The notes below the pieces were generated by a model. That model was not told the origin of the DNA. It searched no databases and worked only from the letters and a program-made list of their open reading frames with translations. 64,000 bases of DNA from the NCBI GenBank assembly GCA_964035575.1, contig OZ037865.1:1054001-1118000 (forward strand), given 5' to 3'. The position numbers and the translations under genes are program-made. This DNA comes from Rhynchopus sp. YZ270_cl-10. Lineage: Eukaryota; Euglenozoa; Diplonemea; Diplonemida; Diplonemidae. Shown piece after piece: positions 31,901-42,312 of the stretch. Each line of letters starts with the position of its first letter. The first letter of the stretch is position 1.

Positions 31901-32862
31901 CTCTTCCACCAACCAGACCAACCCGCTCAAGGTCCCACTCTGCGAGCAACACAATGCTGCCTAGCCCGGAGACCTCGTGGGGTGATGCTACGTTGACACA
32001 TGTGCCAAGAAGTGGTAGAACCACGCATGCAAACGCTCCAATGCCAGAAATGAGAGTTCCGTCAGATGTCCCTCCGTTGCGAAGAATCAGTCGTTATGAA
32101 GCGTTGTACCAACATTCGCAGGAAATGAATGATAAACGGAGGATTTTGCAAGAACAACTAGATGAAGAGGAAATGCAGGAATGCACGTTCAAACCAAAAA
32201 CAACTCGACTCAGAAGGAGAAGCAGTAGCGGAAGCAGAAGAGGGAGCGGGATGAGCGGGGTGTCGTCGTCGGTATGCAGTGTGGGGAATGTACCTTCTCC
32301 AAAACGATGCCGTGATACACGAGAACGGCCACAACCAACCGAACAATCACGCCTCCACGAAGAACTCAAGGAATGCACCTTTGAACCAACAATCCATCAA
32401 TACCACAAAAGCGTCAAGCCGGAAAGGAGTACCTCCGTTAGAGGCTATAGCCAGGCGATCAAAAGGGTGCAGGATGCTCGCAATGTCCGCAGGGCTGCGG
32501 ACGACGTGGCAGAACAATGCACAGCATGGACCGGAGAGGTCACGGTACCCGACCCTTTTGAGTTTTCGCTTCCAAAACGAAAGGGGGGTGCCGGGAGTGG
32601 GAGGGATGGTGGGCGAGATGCTATACCTGAAGAGCCCCTCGTCTACGTAGATGTGACCATAGGGAGAAACTCTCAGGTTTCAGGAAGAATAGGGATTCAT
32701 GAGACAGACACCCCAGCGTCATTGGTAGGGTCCTTTGCGCAGGTCTACAAGCTCGATGTGAAGCAACGCGAACGTCTGCACAAAACAATCCACATGACCA
32801 TGATGGAACACATCCCATCCTACCGGATTTCGTTTGAAGCAGGGATTGCGTGTTCCCCTTAG
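28982..32862 (+). CDS. Coiled-coil protein with ECTF motifs (three exons)
   Basis: Exons 28982-29962, 30185-30640, 31552-32862; all junctions in phase 0; donors GTATGG and GTATGT, acceptors TTTCACAG and CCCTTCAG; 915 residues. The ATG lies 24 nt after an acceptor-like CCATACCCAG. Exon 1: Ser/Pro-rich, a charged helix (about residues 130-165), a poly-Gly tract (about 222-236), and a helical segment rich in Glu/Lys crossing into exon 2. Exon 2: Gln/Val/Pro-rich repeats (VQPQVQ). Exon 3: helix, Ser/Pro-rich region, then ECTFKPKTTR (about 689) and ECTFEPTIHQ (about 752), a motif I know from cytoskeletal and flagellar proteins of protists, and a C-terminal domain (about 842-915, VYVDVTIGRN, GRIGIHETDTPASLVGSFA) resembling a short domain at the ends of trypanosomatid coiled-coil proteins. 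A cytoskeletal role is plausible but inferred. Confidence 0.85.
30010..30095 (+). repeat. Extended M1 inside intron 1
   Basis: CCACAGTGGCTGTGCGATAA, CGAATGTGAATCAAGGTGAC, TAAGCAGAGAGGCTTAGGGT. The upstream extension CGAATGTGATCAA is shared with copies at 42930 and 61605. Confidence 0.65.
30695..31445 (+). repeat. Five tandem repeats filling intron 2
   Basis: Units start near 30695, 30828, 30994, 31163 and 31329. Each has AAGTGCCATTTAAGAACC at the left and GCCATTTGGGTGTCATAATG, TCCCGAGA at the right. Units 2 and 4 are almost identical, as are 3 and 5, so a pair of about 335 bp was duplicated. Units 2-5 also contain TTTGTTTCTATCTTAG, which resembles a 3' splice site. Confidence 0.85.
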
Positions 32863-32958
32863 AAGGGTGATTGTGTAGGAAAAGAAAAAATATTTGTGTT
32901 GCATATCAGCATTTTGAGCGCGAAGTGAAAAGGGTTTTGTTATAAAAAAAAATATTGT

Positions 32959-32990
32959 GGGACTATGCGAGAGAGGCATAGGTTCGGACA
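32959..32990 (+). repeat. M1 with compensatory ATGC/GCAT arms
   Basis: GGGACTATGCGAGAGAGGCA then TAGGTTCGGAC, just after the stop codon of the previous gene. ACTATGC pairs with GCATAGG where the consensus has ACTAAGC with GCTTAGG. Confidence 0.65.
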
Positions 32991-33290
32991 GTATTTCTTA
33001 GAAATTTTTTAGATTTTTTTTTTTTTAGACCTTTTTTTTTTTTGGAATAGATTGGCGTGGGATGGGGGGGAATCACTGTGGCGCTTTCATAGGGTTTATC
33101 GCAAATTTAGTAAAAAAAAGAGAAAAAAAAGGGGGGTTAGAAATAAACACAACAGTGATAATATAGTATACAGGGTATGTCAGGGTAGGCCGGGGGGATG
33201 TGAGACAACTGTGCAAAAGATTCATCATGGAAGGGAGGAAAGTGTCCCCCAATCCCAAAAAAAAACTGTTCGTTTTTTTTTTAGTTTCTA

Positions 33291-33364
33291 CCACCTGGTT
33301 TTGACCCTGAGTTTGGCGGAGTTTGGCGCCAAACGCCGCCAAACCTCAGGGTCAATTCAGGTGG
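33291..33364. mobile_element. Small palindromic MITE
   Basis: CCACCTGGTTTTGACCCTGA and its inverse CAGGGTCAATTCAGGTGG with GTTTGGCGG and CCGCCAAAC inside, 74 bp. Its ends resemble those of the 19594 element. Confidence 0.6.
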
Positions 33365-33497
33365 TTATGAGAGATGCCCTGTGCATCTACTTATTCAGAA
33401 ATTAATAGAAAAAAAAATGGAAAACAAACAAAACAAAGTGATGTGCCTTTATTAGATGTCTTACGAGGTCCTTTTACCCCTCTTATGCATTTGTGTT

Positions 33498-33755
33498 AGG
33501 TGGCTGAGCATGAGAGACTTGGTTCATCTTATCGACGTTTTATCTCTTTTTTTTCAGATGTAAACTACGAAATGGATAGGACAGCATGGTTGGATGTCCA
33601 CCCCCCCGGTACAGCCTACCAAGGTACACTGTGAGAGGGCTTTGTATTTCAACTCTACTTTTTTTTCTCTTTTGTGCTTTCATCCGAGGCTGGCATCGTA
33701 CAGTGGGTCAGTCGGAGTCGGAGGTGTATGTATCAATAATCACCATTTCCCCCCC
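33498..33755 (+). repeat. M1-M2-M3 train
   Basis: M1 at 33498-33535 (GGTGGCTGAGCATGAGAGAC, TTGGTTCATCTTATCG), M2 at 33557-33665 (CAGATGTAAACTACGAAATG ... TTTGTATTTCAACTCTACTT), M3 at 33672-33755 (GTGCTTTCATCCGAGGCTGG ... GTATCAATAATCACC). Three modules within 260 bp, all the same way round. Confidence 0.7.
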
Positions 33756-34007
33756 GTTCTACAGCGCCTTTTCTTTCTTCTAGGCCTTTGTTCTGTTCGT
33801 TTTTTTTTAATTGTCAACAATTTGTGAAGAAAAAGCTGAACCGTGGGTTTGTTGCTTAGAATTGAACAAAAAAAGTTTGAAAACAAAAAAATGTACCAAA
33901 AAACCAAAAAAGCAAAATAAAACAAACGTGCCAGAAAAAAAAAAGTTTAGATTATCCTCCTGTCGAGCCCTCCTACGCATAAAAGAAAAAGAAAACAAAA
34001 TATAAGG

Positions 34008-34098
34008 GTTGAGGACGAACTACGTCTGTGCCTTCCGTAGTACAAAGGCTTGTGGCCAGCATTGAGTACAGACCTTTAGTTATCCACGAAAAGGTGGA
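34008..34098 (+). repeat. Module M8 copy
   Basis: GGTTGAGGACGAACTACGTC, CCTTCCGTAGTACAAAGGCT, GCATTGAGTACAGACC. Matches 19245-19332 with several differences. Confidence 0.55.
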
Positions 34099-34308
34099 TG
34101 CTGTTGTTCTCTTTCTGACATCCATTTTATTTTATTTTGGTACCTATTTTAGAAAACACGAAACATAGCATACTGCCATAAAACCAAACACCGTTGGGGT
34201 TTAAAAAAAAATGGGTTTTGGGATTTTCAAAATTCTAAGAAAACTAAGGAGTGGTTTTTTTTTATACCACACCGATGTTTTGTATTACTGTCCTAAACAT
34301 CCACCACT

Positions 34309-34341
34309 TTAGAAGCGTTTTGCACTGTCAACATCACTTTT
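34309..34341 (+). repeat. Module M4, 3' part
   Basis: TAGAAGCGTTTTGCACTGTC then AACATCACTTTT; the 5' part is missing. Confidence 0.4.
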
Positions 34342-34853
34342 TTCTTCTATTAAACGAGGCAGATTCACCTTTCAACTTTTATTTTCCCTCTCCCCTCTTT
34401 TTTTTTGTGTACCCACCTCCCTGAGGAAAATACACTACATCAATTTGCCCCTCCCTCGTTCTTGCTGTACCCCCTCTTCCCCCTTTGTTCAAAACCTGGT
34501 CGAATACCTTTTTTTTTTTCCGAGGGAAATTTTTTTTTCTCTTTTTTCATCCTCATTTTTCTGCTTTTTCCCCCCCCCCCCTCCTCTTCCCCACAATGTA
34601 TCCGAAGAACAATCCTCCTCACCCCCCCTCCTCGACCTCTCACCAAAAAAAAAAAAAAAAAAAAAACCAATGGATTTTCTTTATTCCTCCTCTCCTCTCC
34701 TCTCTCTTCTTGCATTCTCCGTGACACTAACATTCTATTCCTCTCACGCACTTCTCCAGACATTTTACACAACTTTTTTTTTTAAAGGCAATTATTTTGC
34801 AGTTCCACGCTTTGCACACACCGTTTCTTTTTTTTAAAGCGATCACTAAAAAA

Positions 34854-36262
34854 ATGGCAATGCGATCCTCTGTCTTTGCTTTTGTTGCAGTTTTGCTGCT
34901 TTTAGTGGAGGTTCCTTGTATAGGGGCAGATGATGCGGACCACCCAGATCATCAACAGTGTACGGTCATGTCTTCTGCAGGGTCTTCAAAGCAGGCATCT
35001 GGGACGTCATCTTCTACTCCGTCTGAGAGGGATGAGGAGGAAAACCTTGCTGATGTGGAGGAGGTGTCAGGGGCAAGAGAAGAGAGAGGAGCGGAGACGG
35101 TGGATAAGACGGCAGGAGAAGAGAAGGACGCTCGGTTTAAGGCATTGCTTTTGGTTGGGATTGTTGTGTGCGGTGCGTTTGGTGTGATTCTGACTGTGGT
35201 GTGTTGTGTTGATGATAATGAGGCCTCCGGGATTGACCCCAAAAATGAGGAAATGTTGGAGCTCATCTCAAAGCATTATTTGCCGCCCTGTGAAAACTGC
35301 GGGACAAAGCACAAAGGGAACCGCTTCTGCCAGGGCTGCCAGGTGGTGGCGTACTGCAGTGAGGAGTGCGAGAAGGTGCATCATGCACGGCACGAAGCCT
35401 TCTGCGAGCGTCTCGCGGCGCTCCGTGCGAAGCACACAGAGAACCCACAGACGCCGCAGGACGCTGCCGGACAGAACCCCTTCGGGAATGCGATGCGTCG
35501 AGGCTACTTCGTGGACTGGCAGAAGACGAACACACACAGCATCCTCAAGGACGTAGCAGCGTACTTCGTGAAGTACTGGGCCAACATGGTGACAGAGTCG
35601 CTGTCCAGCCTAGAGAAGGCAGGCAAAGGCCTGCTCCTCGTCGACGTCTCGACAGAACGCTTCAAAGACCTTCACTCCACAGAGGACCCCGTTCGCATCA
35701 TGTACATCACCTACGGGCAGCTCAGGGGGAACGCGCACTTCGCGCTGTTTACGTGCGATACGGTGCTCTCGCTCTTGCAAGGCTACGACCCAAGAACATC
35801 AAGTGTCGTGGCGTTTACGAATGGGCTTAGCTATCTTGAGGTATGTCCTGTGTATTCTATGAGAGTCATTCGTTTTTGCACAGTTTATTTTTGTGAACCG
35901 CCTCTGTTCTCTTTACGGTACGGAACACCCATCTCCTACCCTTTGCATGAGCTCGGCTGAGATGCGTTTTAGCACACTTCAACTACTCTTTTTTTTTTTC
36001 TCAAAGATCTGATGATTCGATAGGATCCTACCTATTGCCTGGACAACAGCAAATAGAGAACACGAGGACACATCCACATGGTGTCCAATGTTTTGTATAT
36101 TAGCAAAACCCCCCCCTCAACCAGTTTTGATTTGATTTTAATACACCACAGAGAGAAGACGCGATGTGCCCTGTAATGGTGCTGGAGCACAACGATGCCC
36201 AAGCATGCGCAACCATCAGAAAGCTGGACGAAGGCCAGCTCGTAACCAGACACACACCATAG
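34854..36262 (+). CDS. Membrane-anchored MYND zinc-finger protein (two exons)
   Basis: Exons 34854-35840 and 36152-36262, phase 0, donor GTATGT, acceptor CACCACAG; 365 residues. The ATG follows TAAAAAA and an acceptor TTATTTTGCAG at 34802. Residues 1-25 form a signal peptide (SSVFAFVAVLLLLVEV), then an acidic Ser/Glu-rich lumenal or external part, a membrane segment at about 98-119 (LLVGIVVCGAFGVILTVVCC), and a MYND-type finger at about 146-184 (CENC, FCQGC, VAYCSEEC, H-x3-H..C) on the other side. The rest is a globular region of about 180 residues I do not recognise. MYND fingers normally bind proline-rich peptides; a secretory-pathway or surface-membrane MYND protein is unusual. Its spliced exon 2 (REDAMCPVMVLEHNDA...) is the weakest part of the model. 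Confidence 0.8.
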
Positions 36263-36409
36263 TGGTTTCCCCCCCCCCCCCCCCCCCTCCTCCTTCAATA
36301 AAACGCAAAAGATAAATCACAGAGATTTTATCAAAGGATGCTTCCTATTCTGGGTTTCTCTTCCCTAGTATTTTTTGTGTTTGGTGAGCAAAATAAAGAT
36401 ATAAAAAAA

Positions 36410-36462
36410 TAGTGGAGCTCATCTTCGGGGTTTCGATACTATTACAACTAAGTTTTCAAAAC
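36410..36462 (+). repeat. Module M5 copy
   Basis: TAGTGGAGCTCATCTTCGGG, GTTTCGATACTATTACAACT, AAGTTTTC, A-rich tail. Confidence 0.65.
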
Positions 36463-36533
36463 AAGATAAGACTAAATGAAGAGGATTTGCCAGTTCTCTT
36501 TCATTGCGCCACTGCTACTTCTTCAGATGCCCT

Positions 36534-36584
36534 TTCAGTGCCTGCGTCCGCCGATGAACGGTGAGGCGTTTGCACTTTCAACTT
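36534..36584 (+). repeat. Module M4 copy
   Basis: TTCAGTGCCTGCGTCCGCCG, ATGAACGGTGAGGCGTTTGC, ACTTTCAACTTT and a T-run. Confidence 0.65.
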
Positions 36585-37073
36585 TTTTTTTTTTTTTGCT
36601 TTTTCTCTCTGAAACACTAACACCCACCCCCCCCCTCTGTCCCCAGAGCGCGCTTTCATTTATATTGGTTTTTTAAATAGGGGATGGGATGGGGTGGGTG
36701 GGGATTTGAAGGCGAGAGATTTTTTTGATATTTTGGTTAAAATTTGCCCCTCCCTTTTTATTAGTAACAAAAAAGGCACATTTTTCTCCTGCTGTGGTGC
36801 TTCTGGTGATACGCTTTTGCGTGCGGGGTTGAAGCATCGTTGTGTGGTCAGGTCGTCTACCTGAGTCGATTTTAGCTCTTGTAGCACAACCACGTCGTTC
36901 AGTCTGCTGGCCAACAGATCCTCTAGTTCGCGAGGTTTCAGTTCAGTTGAAGCTCATGAGTTTCAGTCGATATTGTTCTGCAGTGGGTGGGCCAGGGTTT
37001 CGCTCAACATCGCTGCTCCCTCCCTCCCCTCTTCACAACCTCCCTCAAGAATCACACAAAAACCTTTAAAAAA

Positions 37074-38507
37074 ATGTCCATTTCTACGGAAGTGGCGAAG
37101 GCTTTGGGAAAGAAGCATCGGGCTGTTGCGTTCACTAAGGTGATCGATGCTGCACTTGAGTCAGCGGAGTCTGCCCCGACCTGGGAGGACCTGCACCTTG
37201 CGATGGAGGAGGGGTGGTGCGGGATTGTTGAGTTTCTTTTGACACTTCCTCTGATCCAAGACAAGCCGGACCCTGCGCTGGCTCAGGTCCGCCTCTTGAT
37301 TGAGGAGTACGACGATCTGAAGTACTACGCTTTCCGTGCCGCACACAACGCGGTCAACCATATGCCAACCACACCCGCCGCAGGCGAGAAGCGGAAACGA
37401 GACACCGAAGCCTCAATGGTCATCACCAACACCATCACGCTGCTTCACGGTGTGAAGGTGCACACCGAGAAGAAGGCCTCCTTCAAGATCAGACTCGAAT
37501 CGCTCAATGGATGGCAGGAGCGGGCTCGGTCACAGCTTTCGGAGAACAGCTCCGGGCTGACCGCGAGACAGAGGAACAAAAAGGGGAAGGAGGGGGTTCT
37601 GCAGGTGTTCACCGCATCCTGCCATCAGCGTGTCTTCAGCGATCTGTGGCTCGGGATCTTTGGCGATTCGCGCCTCGAGAGAAGGGAGCTTCTCATCCTA
37701 TTAGAGACCCTGCATGAGAGCATCATGCCATTCTTGTCAAGCCCATTGGCGCTGTTTGACTTCCTCTCAGACGCATACCACCACGGAGGATACGAAGGAA
37801 TCCTCAGTTTAAACAGTCTCTTCATTTTGATGGTCGACCACGGCCTGGAATACCCCGCCTTCTTTGACAAGCTGTATGAGCTTTTCACCCCAGATGTCTG
37901 TTGTATGGCGCACCGTGGGGTGTTTTTCGAGTTGATCGGGAAATTCCTGCGTTCTTTTACGTTGTCTGCCGCGATTGTGGCTTCATTTGTCAAGAAGGCC
38001 TGCCGTCTTGCCTTGCACGCACCTTCTCCTGCAGTGTTCTTTTTGATTTCTTTGGTCAAACTTCTTTTGATCCGCCATCCGCAGGTTATGCCTTTGATTC
38101 ATAGGAAATTTGAACAGATGGATTTTGATGAAGAAGAGAAGGAAGAGGCTGCAGTGTGGGAGGGACGCGATCCGTACAACTTTGACGAGAAAGACCCCTC
38201 AAAGACAGGGGCGGTGGATTCAAGCTGTTGGGAGCTCCGCGCGCTTCTTGTGCACTACAACCCGACCATCTCAGCTACCACAAAGGAACTCTGTGAAGAG
38301 CTGAAACAGCCCCTCGGTGGCGCGGAGCCCCTCCTCACATCCCGTGCCGGACGCACCTACACCCGCATGGTGCAGAGAGAGATCCTTCGTGAAATCAAAG
38401 GAGTTCCAACCGCAGCCTACGCAGACCCCAAACCCTTTCACCCAGAAGAGGACTCCAAAAATGACCTCAAAACAGTAGGTATTCTGTCGTCAGTGTTTTC
38501 GCTTTAG
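37074..38507 (+). CDS. Noc4-like ribosome biogenesis protein
   Basis: 477 residues, apparently one exon. Noc4 (CBF/Mak21 family) works with Nop14 in the nucleolus in 40S subunit maturation. Family hallmarks are in the second half: GGYEGILSLNSLFILMVDHG, YPAFFDKLYELF, a run of hydrophobic helices (AAIVASFVKKACRLAL, FFLISLVKLLLIRHP) and DPYNFDEKDPSKTGAVDSSC-WEL, then LLVHYNPTIS. The ATG follows AAAAAA and a CCTCCCTCAAG acceptor 25 nt upstream. The end is uncertain: a possible donor GTAGGT lies at 38475, ten codons before the stop, but every other donor in the window is GTATG and I found no convincing second exon, so I read through to the stop. Confidence 0.9.
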   Translation: MSISTEVAKALGKKHRAVAFTKVIDAALESAESAPTWEDLHLAMEEGWCGIVEFLLTLPLIQDKPDPALAQVRLLIEEYDDLKYYAFRAAHNAVNHMPTTPAAGEKRKRDTEASMVITNTITLLHGVKVHTEKKASFKIRLESLNGWQERARSQLSENSSGLTARQRNKKGKEGVLQVFTASCHQRVFSDLWLGIFGDSRLERRELLILLETLHESIMPFLSSPLALFDFLSDAYHHGGYEGILSLNSLFILMVDHGLEYPAFFDKLYELFTPDVCCMAHRGVFFELIGKFLRSFTLSAAIVASFVKKACRLALHAPSPAVFFLISLVKLLLIRHPQVMPLIHRKFEQMDFDEEEKEEAAVWEGRDPYNFDEKDPSKTGAVDSSCWELRALLVHYNPTISATTKELCEELKQPLGGAEPLLTSRAGRTYTRMVQREILREIKGVPTAAYADPKPFHPEEDSKNDLKTVGILSSVFSL

Positions 38508-39154
38508 TTTTTTTTTGTTTTTTTTTTTGAAAAATGAAGTGGAGGTAGGGTATGGGTAGGGTGGGGGTGGGAGGGTGGAGATCAGTAAAGGGGATCAGGA
38601 GGAGGGGAAAAATGTTCGGAACGAAGAGAAAAAAGGTGAATGGATCAGATTAGGGTGTCAAAAAAGAAATAGTGTGCTTCCCTCCGTTTATATATAATAA
38701 AAAAAAATGTGACGCTTTCGTTGCTCTTCACGTCGTTGAGGCCGCTTTGGGTTGTTGTGCGATGTGTTGGGTGCAACTTTTATTTGCAAGGTTGACAGTG
38801 CTTCGCACTGCAATGAGCTGACACCACGGATGCTGGCCTAGGCATTCATCAGGTTCTGAAACTGTACACGTGTTCGTGATGAAATATTAGGTTCCAAGTC
38901 TTCTTTCCAATGAGCGGCTGTGGGGTAACCCTCTGCAGTCCTGATTCTTTTGTACCTCAACGCTGACAGTTTCATGCTGAGACACTGTGCATTTCTTGCA
39001 GCCTGCACACCTTCACACCATTCTGACGCCTATGATCACAACCCGTGTGGTGTGCTCAGGTGCTGTACGTGCTACAGGTTGATGTTGCTGTGTGCTCCTC
39101 TTGGCAATACTCAAAACCAACACAAAAGAGACAGCAACAATACACAAACACACA

Positions 39155-40488
39155 ATGTCGAAGCGACACGCAGACAGCACACAAGAAGAGAATCCACCAA
39201 AGAGAAGACAGCTTTCTGCAGACGAGGTCTTGTTGGAGGCTTCCAGGAACGGCGACAGGACTGCCGTGCGGGCGGTCCTTGAGAAGCTTCCGCATGCTTT
39301 TGGAACCACAAGGAATGCCTCGCACTGCTTCTTCCGTATGTTGAGACAACGCAGGTGGGATTTGGGATATTGCTGAGTGCGTGTGTCCACGAAGGCCATG
39401 TTGTGTGCACGGAGGTCCTCTTGCAGCATTGGAAGTCCGTCTGCAACAACGTGGCCTTCGTATCCAAGCGCAGTACAAGTCAGTCAGCGAGTGTCTGTCC
39501 GGCGATGTGGACAGACCCTGCAGTGTGTCGCGTCTTCATTGATGCAGGGGCAGACCTCCACACCAAGGACGAGAATGGATATTTGCCTCTGTTCACTGCC
39601 TGTGTTTCAGGAGCAGTTGAAGTTGTGAAGTTGTTGGTTGAAGCAGGTGCAAGAATGCAATTATTCCCAGAAAACGATTGTACCACGTGTCTTACCATTG
39701 CGGCGTGTGGGGGACACACGGATACTGTGCGCTATGTTGTGGGCTTGCCAGGGGTCGAAGTGAATCACCAAGACGCTGACAACAAGACTGCGTTACACTG
39801 GGCGGTCAACCAGAACCATCCAGACATTGTGCAGGTGCTGATTGATGCAGGGGCATACATCGACGCACGGGATAACGAAGGACGTTCACCTCTGCAGTCT
39901 GCTTGCGTCTCAATAGTCGGACTCGACAATGTGAAGCTGTTGGTCAGAGCAGGTGCTGGAGTGCGCACAGACAACATGGGGTCCACATGTCTCACCCTTG
40001 CGGCCCGTGTCGGAAACACTGATACTGTTCGCTATCTTGTGGGCTTGCCGGACTTTGACGTGAATGACCGAGATGGCATGAATCACACTGCGTTGTACTG
40101 GGCTATCATACATGGGTGTGCAGACGTTATACAGGTGCTGATTGATGCAGGGGCAGACATCAACACAAAGAACGACCATGGATGTGCGCCTCTGCACTTT
40201 GCTTGCTGTGCACCCGTGGTGGTGAAGATGTTAGTTGAAGCAGGTGCGAGAGTGTGTGTCACAGACAATGTGGGAAGCACATGTCTGACCGTTGCAGCGC
40301 AATTAGGATACACTGAGACTGTGCGCTATCTTGTGGGCTTGCCAGATGTCGAAGTGAATCACCGAGGCGCTAACAGCCAGACTGCGCTGCAGTGTGCGCT
40401 GCATGAAAATCACCAAGACATTGCGCAGTTGCTGCTTGATGCAGGGGCAGACATGGACACAGATAACACCGACGGACGTTCTCCTTGA
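39155..40488 (+). CDS. Ankyrin-repeat protein gene with a frame break
   Basis: An N-terminal frame from the ATG at 39155 (MSKRHADSTQEENPPKRRQL, a basic nuclear-like start, then one helix pair) stops at 39374. The following frame, open from 39283, carries on to 40488 with about nine to ten ankyrin units (repeated DAGADxxTKDxxGxxPL, VVKLLVEAGA, TDTVRYLVGLPD). The two overlap between 39283 and 39374, so a single-base change or a +1/-1 shift there would explain it; a tiny intron (GTATGTTGAGACAACGCAG) does not restore the right frame. Either a recent pseudogene, a sequencing error, or the real protein starts inside the second frame. Ankyrin repeats bind proteins; no partner is indicated. The last repeat is cut short by the stop. 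Confidence 0.7.
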
Positions 40489-41220
40489 TCTGAAGCATTG
40501 TTCTTTGGACCTTCAGACAGCAAACCCTTCGACCTACCGCGACTTCGACCCCCCAGCTGCATGTCGTAGCTGAGATGGAGGTGGTGGGGTGTTTTCAGTT
40601 CAAAGGTGACACAGGACGAGAGGCTTGCATCCCACAAATTAGTCTTCTTCTTTCTTCATCTCGACGACGTACTTTTGGTTGTACTGCTGTTGCACCCCTT
40701 TTTGATCGGACAGAAAGTGCCCCTATCATCCACTCTTCACATCCAGATTCTCTTTCCAAAGTATCAGGGATGTGCGGTCTTGCATGGGCTGTTGAAGAGG
40801 CCCAGAACCACATAATATGGGCCACCGTGTTCATGAGTGTGACAAGAGACAAGACGGAGAGCGAAGGGCACCACCGAGTCAATGGATGCAAGGGTTAATG
40901 AAGCAGACTCAGTCGGAACAGATGAGATATAGCAAGCCGGCATTTCTCTTGGAAACGCAGGCTGAGGCGGTCTTCACTGCCTCAGATTTGCATTGGGGAA
41001 GGGAGCTGGGGTGGTTGTTTGTGGGAACATTACAGGAGTGCACAGAATAAGAAAATGCCGTGCAACCTGGTGTTGCTATCCCTACTCTCTTCTGCACCCC
41101 CCCTCCTTCGGTTTTTCATAACAACTACTTGGCTGACCCCACAAATACTGGCCTCTCACACTTTCACCAAAAACCCTGCACCACACACCCCCCAACACAG
41201 GGGGAAAAAAGAACAGCAAA
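40489..41220. other. Spacer, possible degenerate M1
   Basis: No gene recognised; frames up to about 107 codons on both strands are unconvincing. AAAGGTGACACAGGACGAGAGG then CTTGCATCCCAC at about 40600-40632 looks like a decayed M1. A C-rich acceptor tract (CCCCCCAACACAG) ends at 41200. Confidence 0.45.
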
Positions 41221-42018
41221 ATGGCAGCACCACAGAAACCACGCATGACATGGGGTGAGGTGACACCCAATTTGTGCATTGCTTCGACGGCAGTGTCTTT
41301 GGCGACAGTTGTGTTCACCTACCCGCAGGTGGTTGCTGTGAGCAAGGGTGTTTTACCGAAACCGACGCTTGCCTCTACGGGTGCGGTGGCGGTGAAGACA
41401 ATGGGGTTCCAGGTTCCGGTGAAGTTCTGCCAGTTCACTTTGATGAGAGCGTTGAAGTTCCGTCTCGACGATGCGTCGCCGACAACACAGCCGCTGAACA
41501 CAATGGTTGCGTATGGGACCACGGGAGTGCCGTTCCAGTCGCTGCTCTACAATCAGTGCATCAGCGACATCTACAAGCACCACAACGCATCTCCTCCCGC
41601 CCTAGGCGGCAGCGGCCTCGCCGAGCAGGCAAAGAGCCTCTTCTGGAAGAAGGTGTACCCCGGTATCGCCTGGTGCTTCATCAGGGAGTGCTGTGCCACA
41701 GGGGGTGCGCTAGTGCTGGGGCCAAAGATCGCCCCACACTATGAAAAGATAATCGGTGAAGACAAACCCGTTCTCGTTCGTTTCGCAGGAGGATTGACCG
41801 CAGGTGCCTGCACAGCGTTTCTCACTCAGTGGCTCCACAATACGTGTTTGACAGCAGGATCTATGTCAGAAATGGGTGAAAATCCGACAACCGGTGCAGT
41901 CATCAAGCGTGCCTATGAAAACATGGGGACCAGTATGTTCTATAAGAATTACGCGAGGAGGATGATGGTCATCGCCTGTGCATCAGCGTCGTTGAACGTT
42001 TTCACGCTGTTTGCGTGA
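41221..42018 (+). CDS. Diverged mitochondrial-carrier-like protein
   Basis: 265 residues, one exon, start 20 nt after a CCAACACAG acceptor. Three repeated units of two membrane helices are discernible, with carrier-like features: FTYPQVVAVSKG in unit 1, GTTGVPFQSLLYNQ in unit 2, RFAGGLTAGACTAFLTQWLH in unit 3, and a final helix after MFYKNYARRMMVIACASAS, matching the FYKG-x-x-PR-x-x pattern of the family. The usual P-x-D/E-x-x-K/R signatures are largely degraded, so substrate cannot be predicted and transport itself is doubtful. Family members sit in the inner mitochondrial membrane. Length is slightly short for the family (about 300). Confidence 0.65.
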   Translation: MAAPQKPRMTWGEVTPNLCIASTAVSLATVVFTYPQVVAVSKGVLPKPTLASTGAVAVKTMGFQVPVKFCQFTLMRALKFRLDDASPTTQPLNTMVAYGTTGVPFQSLLYNQCISDIYKHHNASPPALGGSGLAEQAKSLFWKKVYPGIAWCFIRECCATGGALVLGPKIAPHYEKIIGEDKPVLVRFAGGLTAGACTAFLTQWLHNTCLTAGSMSEMGENPTTGAVIKRAYENMGTSMFYKNYARRMMVIACASASLNVFTLFA

Positions 42019-42242
42019 GGTCGAGGTCTGTTTGGTGTGTTTAGATTGGATTGCGTTTGTTTCAAAGGGGGGGAGAGAGGAGGGAGTCAAAAAGAATTAA
42101 AGAACCGCAAATTTTTCAGTGGAATTCATACGATATATGCATCTGTGCACCCGGGTTATACCCTGTTTTGGACCCTAGCTCGGCACCGTGTAGAATGTTA
42201 AAAAAAGTATGCACAAAGAGATTTCTGCGACGCAATAAAAAA

Positions 42243-42312
42243 CAGTGGAGATTGCACAAACTGTGGAAACACAACCGAGGCAACTCCACTACTCCAACAA
42301 TTTATCAAAAAA
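42243..42312 (+). repeat. Module M6 copy
   Basis: CAGTGGAGATTGCACAAACT, GTGGAAACACAACCGAGGCA, ACTCCACTACTCCAACAATT, TATC and poly-A. The loop here reads GAAA, again a GNRA type. Confidence 0.65.

Larger units (their letters stand above)
32863..34853. other. Spacer between genes
   Basis: No gene. Apart from the modules and small palindrome listed, it is homopolymer-rich; a C-rich and T-rich 400-bp stretch precedes the acceptor at 34802. Confidence 0.6.

Noticed and set aside
37074-38507. Intron at GTAGGT (38475) near the end of Noc4
   Set aside because: Donor differs from the GTATG rule of all other introns and no second exon in phase was convincing.
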